7,406 nucleotides of DNA from contig JAGXRS010000231.1 in the NCBI GenBank assembly GCA_018335615.1, positions 1-7,406 on the forward strand, read 5' to 3'. The stretch is from Hydrogenophaga sp. Lineage in GTDB: Bacteria > Pseudomonadota > Gammaproteobacteria > Burkholderiales > Burkholderiaceae_C. Shown in pieces: positions 1-5,200 of the stretch; positions within the stretch are counted from its first letter, which is position 1; every line of letters starts with the position of its first letter. The notes under the pieces are model-generated. The model saw only the letters and a list, made by a program, of their open reading frames with translations. It was not told the DNA's origin and searched no databases. A program made the translations under genes and the position numbers.

Positions 1-411
1 ATGTACCGGGAAGAAAAGGTCAACCCGCTGGGTGGCTGCTTCCCGATCCTGATCCAGATTCCCGTGTTCATCGCGCTGTACTGGGTGCTGCTGTCCAGCG
101 TGGAGATGCGCAACGCGCCGTGGATCCTGTGGATCACCGACCTGTCCTCGCCCGACCCGTACTACATCCTGCCGCTGGTGATGGCCATCACCACCATGAT
201 CCAGACCGCGCTGAACCCGCTGCCGCCCGATCCGCTGCAGGCCAAGCTGATGTGGATGATGCCGCTGGTGTTCTCGGTGATGTTCTTCTTCTTCCCGGCC
301 GGCCTGGTGCTGTACTGGATCACGAACAACGTGCTGACCATCGCCCAGCAGTCCTTCATCAACAACCGCATGGGCGTGCCCTTGAAGTTCAACATGCCGA
401 AGTTCAAGTAA
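1..411 (+). CDS. yidC: Membrane protein insertase YidC, C-terminal part (5' truncated by window)
   Basis: YidC (Oxa1/Alb3 family) inserts and folds inner-membrane proteins, alone or with SecYEG. Only the last 136 residues are in the window. The Met at base 1 is internal: the next residues, EKVNPLGGCFP, match the region just after the cytoplasmic helical hairpin in E. coli YidC, so the start lies far upstream. Visible membrane segments are about residues 14-32, 52-70 and 83-118, the last being two closely spaced helices, which fits the final transmembrane helices of the insertase core. The motif DPYYILP (about residues 52-58) and the FPAGLVLYW stretch (about 98-106) are typical of proteobacterial YidC. 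The tail is short and basic (ends NMPKFK), as expected for a ribosome-facing cytoplasmic end. It lies upstream of mnmE, the common proteobacterial order. The gene ends with TAA at 409-411. Confidence 0.97.
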   Translation: MYREEKVNPLGGCFPILIQIPVFIALYWVLLSSVEMRNAPWILWITDLSSPDPYYILPLVMAITTMIQTALNPLPPDPLQAKLMWMMPLVFSVMFFFFPAGLVLYWITNNVLTIAQQSFINNRMGVPLKFNMPKFK

Positions 412-518
412 CCGCCCCTGCGCCCTGCACCGCTTGCGGCAAGGGGTCGCTGCCAGCGACAGCGACGCTCCGGCCTGCCCCGACTGACGCAGGTCTGTCT
501 GGAGCCGCAAGCCTCAGC

Positions 519-589
519 TCCCTGAAGAGGGACGAGACCCGGGCCGGCGAAGTCGGACCCTCGGTGTCTCTGGTGGTGGGGCACTTCGC
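519..589 (+). ncRNA. Candidate structured RNA in the yidC 3' region (hairpin plus possible pseudoknot)
   Basis: Directly visible: a small hairpin TCCCT-GAAG-AGGGA (519-532) is followed by a longer one at 534-570. Its arms are GAGAC (534-538)/GTCTC (566-570), CC (539-540)/GG (563-564), GGG (541-543)/CCC (558-560) and CCG (544-546)/CGG (554-556), with small bulges at 557, 561-562 and 565. Its 7-base loop GCGAAGT (547-553) is fully complementary to ACTTCGC (583-589), just before the terminator at 597. That could form a pseudoknot. With no unpaired linker bases, not all seven pairs may form at once. I could not match it to a known family (it does not look like RNase P, SRP, 6S, tmRNA or common riboswitches). 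No clear promoter lies just upstream, so it may be the yidC 3' UTR rather than an independent RNA. Confidence 0.35.
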
Positions 590-596
590 TCATCCT

Positions 597-625
597 GGGC
601 CTGCGGTTGCAGGCCCTTGTTGTTT
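597..625 (+). terminator. Intrinsic terminator after yidC
   Basis: A perfect 8-bp GC-rich stem GGGCCTGC (597-604) / GCAGGCCC (609-616) with tetraloop GGTT is followed by the T-rich run TTGTTGTTT (617-625). This is a textbook Rho-independent terminator for plus-strand transcription. It lies 186 bases after the yidC stop, so the yidC transcript would carry a long 3' UTR. It implies that mnmE needs its own promoter or depends on read-through. Confidence 0.8.
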
Positions 626-683
626 GGGAAGGCCGTGATTCAGGTCCTTCCACCCGCAGAGCCGCTCGCCTCGACCCCATGCT

Positions 684-710
684 CCGTTCGGGTTGAGCCT
701 GTCAAAGCCC
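684..710 (+). repeat. Dispersed extragenic (REP-like) repeat copy
   Basis: The 27 bases starting CCGTTCGGGTTGAGCC and ending GTCAAAGCCC closely resemble a short imperfect palindrome (type GTTCGGGCTGAGCCTGTC) that I recognise as abundant between genes in many Burkholderiales and other proteobacterial genomes. TTGA (693-696) pairs with TCAA (702-705), and GGG (690-692) with CCC (708-710). Only one copy lies in the window, so the repeat assignment rests on recognition rather than a second copy here. The strand label is nominal. Confidence 0.55.
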
Positions 711-741
711 TCGCCCCGACCTCAGCCGGCCCCTTTCTCTT

Positions 742-755
742 TATGCTTGCCCACC
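742..755 (+). promoter_or_regulatory. Possible -10 element for mnmE
   Basis: TATGCT (742-747) lies 8 bases before the mnmE ATG at 756 in an otherwise AT-poor stretch, downstream of the yidC terminator. No convincing -35 element lies 16-18 bases upstream, and there is no Shine-Dalgarno sequence before the ATG. If used, transcription would start about two bases before the start codon. Confidence 0.25.
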
Positions 756-2177
756 ATGCTCTCCGCCTCGCGTGACCCCATCGCTGCCATCGCCACCGCT
801 CCCGGCCGCGGAGCCGTGGGCATCGTGCGGGTGTCAGGCAAAGGCATCGCGTCGTTTGTGCAGGCGTTGCTGGGCCGCACACTCAGGCCGCGCGAAGCGA
901 CCTACCTGCCGCTGCCCGACGAGCACGGTCAGCCCATCGACCATGGACTGGCCCTGTGGTTTCCGGGACCCCATTCCTACACGGGTGAAGATGTGCTGGA
1001 GCTCCAGGGCCACGGCGGGCCGGTGGTGCTGCAGCTGCTGCTGGCGCGCTGCCTGGCGGTGGCGCAAGGCCTCGACGCCGCGGGACAGGCCGTGTTGCCC
1101 GGCCTGCGCCCGGCGCGCCCTGGTGAATTCACCGAGCGCGCGTTCCTGAACGACAAGCTCGACCTGGCGCAAGCCGAGGCCGTGGCCGACCTGATCGACG
1201 CCAGCACGGAGGCCGCGGCGCGCAGTGCCACGCGCTCGCTCTCGGGCATGTTCTCCCGGAAAGTGCACACGCTGCGCGACGCCCTGATTCACCTGCGCAT
1301 GCTGGTGGAGGCCACGCTGGACTTCCCGGAGGAAGACATCGATTTCCTGCAGAAGGCCGACGCGGTGGGGCAACTCAACCGCCTGCGCTCCGCGCTGGCC
1401 GATGTGCAGGGCCAGGCACGCCAGGGCGCGCTGCTGCGCGACGGCCTGAAGGTGGTGATTGCCGGCCAGCCCAACGCGGGGAAAAGCTCGCTGCTGAACG
1501 CGCTGGCGGGCGCCGAGCTGGCCATCGTGACGCCGATCGCGGGCACCACGCGCGACGTGGTGCAGCAGACGATCCAGATCGAGGGCGTGCCGCTGCATGT
1601 GATCGACACCGCGGGCCTGCGCGACAGCCCCGACGTGGACGAGGTGGAGCGCATCGGCATCGAGCGCGCCTGGGGCCAGATCGGGCAGGCCGATGCGGTG
1701 CTGTTCCTGCACGACCTGGGGCGCAGCCACACGCCCGACTACCAGGCAGCCGACGCCGTGATCGCCGCGGCCCTGCCCCCGGCTGTGAGCGTGCTGCAGG
1801 TCTGGAACAAGCTCGACCAGTGCCCCCCGGCCGAGCGGCACGCGCTGGCCGCGCGCGAAGCCGCGGGCGAGCTGGCCATCTCCGCCAAGAGTGGAGACGG
1901 CCTGGAAGCCTTGCGCCAACGCTTGCTGGCGCTGGCCGGGTGGCAGCAAGCGGGCGACGGCCTGTTCATGGCACGCGAACGCCACCTGCAGGCACTGGCC
2001 CGCGTGGGTGGGCACCTGGAGGTCGCGCAGGAACTGCTGGCGGTCGGGGCCGAGCACCTCGATCTGCTGGCCGAGGAATTGCGGCTGGCCCAGCAGGCGC
2101 TGGGCGAGATCACCGGCGAGTTCACCGCCGACGATTTGCTGGGCGAGATTTTTTCGCGTTTTTGCATCGGAAAATGA
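756..2177 (+). CDS. mnmE: tRNA uridine-5-carboxymethylaminomethyl(34) synthesis GTPase MnmE
   Basis: MnmE (TrmE), with the FAD enzyme MnmG, installs the (carboxymethyl)aminomethyl group on C5 of wobble U34 in tRNAs reading two-family codons ending in A or G. It uses methylene-tetrahydrofolate and potassium-dependent GTP hydrolysis. The 473-residue protein (E. coli: 454) is complete. It has the N-terminal folate-binding domain (starting SRDPIAAIATAPGRGAVGIVR), a central helical domain and an inserted G domain. The G motifs are G1 GQPNAGKSS (237-245, N240 at the potassium-coordinating position), G2 GTTRD (263-267), G3 DTAG (284-287), G4 NKLD (351-354) and G5 SAK (376-378). It ends in the diagnostic FCIGK (C470). 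I chose ATG 756 because the family begins at this point; an in-frame TTG at 693 would add 21 unconserved residues and lies inside the extragenic repeat. It follows yidC beyond a terminator. Confidence 0.97.
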   Translation: MLSASRDPIAAIATAPGRGAVGIVRVSGKGIASFVQALLGRTLRPREATYLPLPDEHGQPIDHGLALWFPGPHSYTGEDVLELQGHGGPVVLQLLLARCLAVAQGLDAAGQAVLPGLRPARPGEFTERAFLNDKLDLAQAEAVADLIDASTEAAARSATRSLSGMFSRKVHTLRDALIHLRMLVEATLDFPEEDIDFLQKADAVGQLNRLRSALADVQGQARQGALLRDGLKVVIAGQPNAGKSSLLNALAGAELAIVTPIAGTTRDVVQQTIQIEGVPLHVIDTAGLRDSPDVDEVERIGIERAWGQIGQADAVLFLHDLGRSHTPDYQAADAVIAAALPPAVSVLQVWNKLDQCPPAERHALAAREAAGELAISAKSGDGLEALRQRLLALAGWQQAGDGLFMARERHLQALARVGGHLEVAQELLAVGAEHLDLLAEELRLAQQALGEITGEFTADDLLGEIFSRFCIGK

Positions 2178-2247
2178 CCACTTTCTACCGCCTGTAACCC
2201 GGCCCCTACCGCAGGGAACCCCGCGCACGGCGCCGGCAACATGTCCC

Positions 2248-2282
2248 TTGCGTGCGAGCAGATCCGGCGGTATCTTGTTGTG
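2248..2282 (+). promoter_or_regulatory. Putative promoter of the cNMP-domain gene
   Basis: TTGCGT (2248-2253), a 17-base spacer and TATCTT (2271-2276) resemble a weak sigma-70 promoter. The -10 hexamer ends six bases before the ATG at 2283, so the expected transcription start is the A of that ATG. There is no Shine-Dalgarno sequence. The spacing is good, but the hexamers match only partly. Confidence 0.35.
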
Positions 2283-2774
2283 ATGAATGCCCTTCAGACG
2301 TCTTCTGCGCGCTTCGACATCCAGGATCTGGCCCGGGCGGTCAGCCTGAGCAGCGCCCTGGACGCCCTGCCACTCAAGCTGACCGACCCCCAGTGGAAGA
2401 CACTCGCCAACCATGTGCAACCCCTGGTTCTGCCTCAGGGGCAGGTACTGATCGAGCAAGGGGTGAAGGACCGCACGGTGTACCTGGTGGAAAGTGGCAG
2501 CCTCACGGTGCATTACCAGGACGGCCGCGAGCGCATCCGCATCGCCATGGTCGGCGCCGGATCGCTGCTCGGAGAAGGCGCGTTCTTCAGCCACCAGCCC
2601 CGCAACGCCACCGTGCAGGCCGGCAGTGAGTGCCGGCTCTGGAGCCTCACGCCGCTGCGCTTCCGCGAGCTCTGCACCCGCCACCCCGACGTGGGCGTGG
2701 AGCTCACCGTGGCCATGTCGGCGGTGCTCGCGCGGCGCCTGTACAACAAGCCCAAACGGGTGGCCGTCACCTGA
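2283..2774 (+). CDS. Stand-alone cyclic nucleotide-binding domain protein (Crp/Fnr effector domain, no HTH)
   Basis: A 163-residue cytoplasmic protein containing a single cNMP-binding beta-roll (about 40-130), with no membrane segment. Visible hallmarks are LPQGQVLIEQG (50-60), then VYLVESGSLTVHY (66-78), and a phosphate-binding-cassette-like stretch LLGEGAFFSHQPRNATV (95-111). Its G97, E98, R107 and A109 match the conserved Gly, Glu, Arg and Ala of CAP, while N108 replaces the usual Ser/Thr. After the domain comes one helix (about 136-153) and a short basic end. There is no winged helix-turn-helix, and the next gene does not supply one, so this is not a frameshifted Crp. Ligand and partner are unknown; it may act through protein contacts. 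I chose ATG 2283 over the in-frame ATG 2241 because the latter lies within a promoter-like region and adds no domain sequence. It lies 105 bases after mnmE and 74 before the next gene, and may be cotranscribed with the latter. Confidence 0.8.
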   Translation: MNALQTSSARFDIQDLARAVSLSSALDALPLKLTDPQWKTLANHVQPLVLPQGQVLIEQGVKDRTVYLVESGSLTVHYQDGRERIRIAMVGAGSLLGEGAFFSHQPRNATVQAGSECRLWSLTPLRFRELCTRHPDVGVELTVAMSAVLARRLYNKPKRVAVT

Positions 2775-2848
2775 CGGCGGAGCCCGGCAGCACACCTCCC
2801 ACGTCACACGCCCTCCGGCGCACGCCATCCCCCTGCGCCCATTTCCAT

Positions 2849-3481
2849 ATGTCTCTGTTCAATTGGTTTCCCGGCAAGAAAAAGAGCGCGGCACGCAAGT
2901 CAACTTCCTTGACCCGGCCGCCCGCGGTGTCACCGCGCAAGGGACTGCGCATCAAGCGACGCGAGCAGCTGTTCGCGGTGGTGCGGGAGGCGATGATCCG
3001 GGGTGGTGTGCTGTCCACCAGCTACGAATTCAAGGTGCTCACGCTGGACGCCACGGGCGACCACTTCCTCGTGCTGATCGACCTGGCCTTGCCAGCCCAG
3101 AGCATGCAGGACGAGCACCTGGCGGAGGTGGAAACCTGGATCCGGGACAGTGCTCAGGGCCGCCACAGCATGACCGTGCGGTCGGTCTACTGGCGCCGCA
3201 AATCGGTCCAGGACCCGCATCGCCCCGCGTCGAAGACCGGTCTGCAGGCAGGGAGCCACCCGGCGGTCTCTGCGCCGATGCCCCTGACAGCGGTCAGGAG
3301 CACGCCGGCCCGCGTGCCCGCCCAGGCGGTGGATCTGGACGAGATCGAGGCGTTTAGACGCGCCATGCGCCAGACCCCGCGAACAGCTGGGGTCCTGTCC
3401 TCAGGGGCGGTGCCCATGCCCGTTCCCGAGTCGCACAGCGATTTTTCTGCGCTGAGCGAAACCCAGCACGGCAAGCTCTGA
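2849..3481 (+). CDS. Conserved-looking protein of unknown function
   Basis: A 210-residue protein that I do not recognise. It has three parts. A basic N-terminus (1-40, many Lys/Arg, begins MSLFNWFPGKKK) shows no signal peptide. A compact core at about 33-118 looks like mixed alpha/beta (helix REQLFAVVREAMIRGG, strands YEFKVLTLD and HFLVLIDLAL, a helix around 89-101, then a final strand ending SVYWRRK). A Pro/Ala/Ser-rich, probably disordered tail (119-210) carries an acidic-to-helical patch VDLDEIEAFRRAM (161-173). There are no catalytic motifs, membrane segments or Cys clusters. I chose ATG 2849 because the sequence before it, back to an in-frame ATG at 2630, overlaps the cNMP-domain gene and reads as low-complexity shadow sequence. 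No Shine-Dalgarno sequence is evident. It follows the cNMP-domain gene on the same strand and converges with apt 21 bases downstream. Coding status is likely; function is unknown. Confidence 0.75.
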   Translation: MSLFNWFPGKKKSAARKSTSLTRPPAVSPRKGLRIKRREQLFAVVREAMIRGGVLSTSYEFKVLTLDATGDHFLVLIDLALPAQSMQDEHLAEVETWIRDSAQGRHSMTVRSVYWRRKSVQDPHRPASKTGLQAGSHPAVSAPMPLTAVRSTPARVPAQAVDLDEIEAFRRAMRQTPRTAGVLSSGAVPMPVPESHSDFSALSETQHGKL

Positions 3482-3487
3482 TCGGGC

Positions 3488-3502
3488 GCGCCACGCTGGC
3501 GC
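3488..3502. other. Small GC hairpin in the convergent gap
   Basis: GCGCC (3488-3492) and GGCGC (3498-3502) form a 5-bp stem with loop ACGCT, filling most of the 21-base gap between two convergent stop codons. No T-run follows on either strand, so it is a poor intrinsic terminator. It could slow polymerase or define mRNA 3' ends from both sides. Confidence 0.3.
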
Positions 3503-4048
3503 TCAGTGCCCGGCGAAGTCGAGCAGGGTGAACAACTTGAGGCCGGCGCCGCGCAGCTTGGCGGAGCCGCCGAGTTCCGGCAGATCGACGATGGCCGCGC
3601 CCTCCATCACCTCGGCGCCCAGTTTTTCCAGCAGGCGCCAGCCCGCCATCATGGTGCCGCCGGTGGCGATCAGGTCGTCGATCAGCACCACGCGGTCGCC
3701 GGGTTTCACGGCGTCGGTGTGCAGCTCCACCGTGGCGCTGCCGTACTCCAGTTCGTAGGTTTCTTCCACCGTCGTGAAGGGCAGCTTGCCCTTCTTGCGG
3801 ATCGGCACGAAACCCACGCCGAGTTCATAGGCCAGCACCGAGCCCATGATGAAGCCCCGTGCATCGAGACCGGCCACCACGGTGGGCCGCAGCGCCGGGT
3901 CCATGTAGCGGTGCACGAAGGTGTCGATCAGCACGCGGAACACCAGCGGGTTTTGCAACAACGGCGTGATGTCGCGGAACTGCACGCCGGGGGCCGGCCA
4001 GTCGGGAACCGTGCGGATGTGGGATTTCAGGTAGTCAGAGGTGTCCAT
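3503..4048 (-). CDS. apt: Adenine phosphoribosyltransferase
   Basis: Apt makes AMP and pyrophosphate from adenine and PRPP in cytosolic purine salvage. The 181-residue protein matches the usual family length and is complete. Near the N-terminus, DWPAPGVQFRDITPLL (16-31) is the characteristic Apt segment (F24, D26, I27, T28). LDARGF (61-66) corresponds to the family's (E/D)xRGF adenine-site loop. KKGKLP (85-90) begins the flexible loop. The PRPP-binding signature VVLIDDLIATGGTM (120-133), with two acidic residues (D124, D125), is intact. The start at 4048 has GGAG five bases upstream, but that Shine-Dalgarno sequence lies within a perfect inverted repeat. The gene converges with the unknown plus-strand gene. 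A terminator ends the upstream hydrolase transcript before apt, so apt probably has its own promoter. Confidence 0.97.
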   Translation of the reverse strand: MDTSDYLKSHIRTVPDWPAPGVQFRDITPLLQNPLVFRVLIDTFVHRYMDPALRPTVVAGLDARGFIMGSVLAYELGVGFVPIRKKGKLPFTTVEETYELEYGSATVELHTDAVKPGDRVVLIDDLIATGGTMMAGWRLLEKLGAEVMEGAAIVDLPELGGSAKLRGAGLKLFTLLDFAGH

Positions 4049-4050
4049 GG

Positions 4051-4069
4051 GGGCTCCGGAGGGGAGCCC
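4051..4069 (-). promoter_or_regulatory. Perfect inverted repeat overlapping the apt ribosome-binding site
   Basis: On the minus strand GGGCTCC, a 5-base spacer CCTCC, then GGAGCCC forms a 7-bp perfect inverted repeat that ends two bases before the apt ATG. The GGAG Shine-Dalgarno sequence lies in its downstream arm, and the loop CCTCC is itself like the anti-Shine-Dalgarno core. If transcribed whole it would mask the ribosome-binding site. If transcription starts at about 4064, as the putative -10 suggests, only the second arm is in the mRNA and the repeat could instead be a DNA operator. Confidence 0.5.
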
Positions 4070-4070
4070 G

Positions 4071-4076
4071 ATTATC
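4071..4076 (-). promoter_or_regulatory. Putative -10 element of the apt promoter
   Basis: On the minus strand GATAAT (five of six matches to TATAAT) lies within CGATAATCG, predicting a transcription start near 4064 and a 16-base leader. No good -35 hexamer is seen at 16-18 bases. The same CGATAATCG core precedes the kdsD-like gene at 7278-7286. Confidence 0.4.
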
Positions 4077-4092
4077 GTCTGCGCACCATGCC

Positions 4093-4115
4093 AAAACCCC
4101 GGCGCCAGGCCGGGG
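4093..4115 (-). terminator. Intrinsic terminator after the MBL-fold hydrolase gene
   Basis: Read on the minus strand, CCCCGGC (4115-4109), loop CTGGC, GCCGGGG (4103-4097) and then TTTT (4096-4093) make a 7-bp GC stem followed by a short U-tract. It starts 21 bases after the hydrolase stop codon and separates that transcript from apt. Confidence 0.65.
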
Positions 4116-4136
4116 TCGGGGCGTGAGCGCGGTGGC

Positions 4137-5099
4137 TCAGGCCATGGGCTTGAACGCGTAACCGTTGCCCGCGGCCTCGATGGTGCCGAAGGCCGGGAAG
4201 GGGAAGTGGAAGCCGCCGGCCACCATCTTCTCTTGCACCAGCATGTCGAAGATGCGCCGGCGCGTCTGCTTCGCCATCTCCGCGTCCATGTCGAAGGTCA
4301 CGGCCCATTCGGGGCTGCGCGCGAACAGCGCCGGCACGTTGGTCACGTCGGCCACGTACATAAAGGACTGGCCTTCCGAGCGGATCGTGAACACGCTCAT
4401 GCCCGGGGTGTGGCCAAACGCGGCCGAGGAGGTGATGCCGGGCGCCAGCTCGGCGCCGGGCTGGAAGGTCACGAGCTGGTCGGCCGGCAGACCGCCCAGC
4501 GCGCGGCGCACGGCCTGGAAGGCGCCCTGCATGGCGGGCGGCGCCGCGTTCATGCGGGCGTCGTCCATCCAGAAGGCGTGCTCGGGCGCGGGCACATGCA
4601 CCTTGGCCCGCGGGTAGACCAGTGAGCCGTCCTTGGCGCGCAGGCCGTTGATGTGGTCGCCGTGGTAGTGGCTCAAGATGACGTGGTCGATGTCGCCCGG
4701 CTGGTAGCCCGCCGCGGCCAGGTTGGCGCGCAGGCGGCCGGTGGTGGGCGGGCCGTTGTCGGCGAAGCCGGTGTCGATGAGGAATTTGCCGCTGCCGCTG
4801 ACCACCAGGAAGGCGGTGAAGGGAATGTCCACGTAGTCGGTGGGCAGGTTCTGCGAGGCCAGCAAGGCCTTCACCTGCTCCAGCGGCGCGTTGCGCACGA
4901 ACTCTTCACCCAGCGGGCGGCGCAGCGCGCCGTCGTTCAGCGCGATGATTTCCATGGCGCCGAGCTTCATGCGTCTGAAACCCACTTCCGGCAGAGTAGG
5001 GGCGCCCAGCGTGGGGGTGCTCTGCGACCAGACCGAGGAAAAGGTGAGTGCGGAGGCACCGGCAATGCCTGCCCCGAGAAACCAGCGGCGATCCATCAT
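4137..5099 (-). CDS. Metallo-beta-lactamase-fold hydrolase with Tat signal
   Basis: A 320-residue member of the metallo-beta-lactamase superfamily. The N-terminus DRRWFLGAGIAGASALTF (3-20) is a twin-arginine signal (RRxFL then a hydrophobic stretch), so export to the periplasm already folded is likely. No clear AxA cleavage site is seen; cleavage would fall near 25-30. The metal-binding set looks complete: HYHGDH (H144, H146, D148, H149), GHTPG (H230), D251 in VADV and H298 in GFHFPFP, consistent with a two-metal site. The overall pattern (about 320 residues, LNDG near 54-57, LIDTG 107-111) resembles the lactonase / methyl-parathion-hydrolase-like branch rather than classical beta-lactamases or glyoxalase II, but substrate cannot be read from sequence. 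GGAG lies seven bases before ATG 5099; an ATG at 5096 is equally in frame. It appears to be a monocistronic unit with its own terminator. Confidence 0.9.
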   Translation of the reverse strand: MMDRRWFLGAGIAGASALTFSSVWSQSTPTLGAPTLPEVGFRRMKLGAMEIIALNDGALRRPLGEEFVRNAPLEQVKALLASQNLPTDYVDIPFTAFLVVSGSGKFLIDTGFADNGPPTTGRLRANLAAAGYQPGDIDHVILSHYHGDHINGLRAKDGSLVYPRAKVHVPAPEHAFWMDDARMNAAPPAMQGAFQAVRRALGGLPADQLVTFQPGAELAPGITSSAAFGHTPGMSVFTIRSEGQSFMYVADVTNVPALFARSPEWAVTFDMDAEMAKQTRRRIFDMLVQEKMVAGGFHFPFPAFGTIEAAGNGYAFKPMA

Positions 5100-5131
5100 G
5101 TTGCGGCTCCAGATCAGTTGAACGGAAGCGC

Positions 5132-5161
5132 AGCATAACGACTGACCGGTATCGAAGTAAA
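5132..5161 (-). promoter_or_regulatory. Putative promoter of the MBL-fold hydrolase gene
   Basis: On the minus strand TTTACT (5161-5156), an 18-base spacer and TATGCT (5137-5132) form a plausible sigma-70 promoter in a locally AT-rich island. The expected leader is about 26 bases and includes the GGAG ribosome-binding site. Arms AACGAC (5137-5142) and GTCGTT (5165-5170) form an inverted repeat enclosing the spacer and the -35. A separate 8-base palindrome ACAATTGT lies at 5181-5188. Confidence 0.4.
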
Positions 5162-5200
5162 CCCGTCGTTCTATTCATCCACAATTGTTACAGGGCCTTG

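Noticed and set aside
470..625. Known RNA such as RNase P, SRP, 6S, tmRNA, guanidine, SAM or glycine riboswitch in the yidC-mnmE gap
   Set aside because: I compared by eye with conserved cores I remember (for example GAGGGAC resembles part of SAM-I), but the remaining conserved elements are missing.
120..680. Open frames on both strands extending from yidC into the gap
   Set aside because: They overlap yidC out of frame and run through the terminator; composition is GC-driven (Ala/Pro/Arg/His-rich) with no domain.
2241..2282. Upstream ATG extending the cNMP-domain protein by 14 residues
   Set aside because: No Shine-Dalgarno sequence, and it lies inside the putative -35/-10 region of the gene; ATG 2283 is preferred, though not proven.
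834..2828. Long open frame (664 codons) on the minus strand opposite mnmE and the cNMP-domain gene
   Set aside because: High-GC antisense shadow: low-complexity Arg/Gln/His/Ala composition, no domain, and it overlaps two clearly real genes.
2630..2848. Upstream ATG extending the unknown 210-residue protein by 73 residues
   Set aside because: The extension overlaps the end of the cNMP-domain gene and reads as Pro/Arg/Ala-rich shadow sequence; ATG 2849 begins a natural N-terminus.
3506..4126. Plus-strand open frame covering apt
   Set aside because: Antisense to a textbook apt gene; its translation has no recognisable motif and is a complement artefact.
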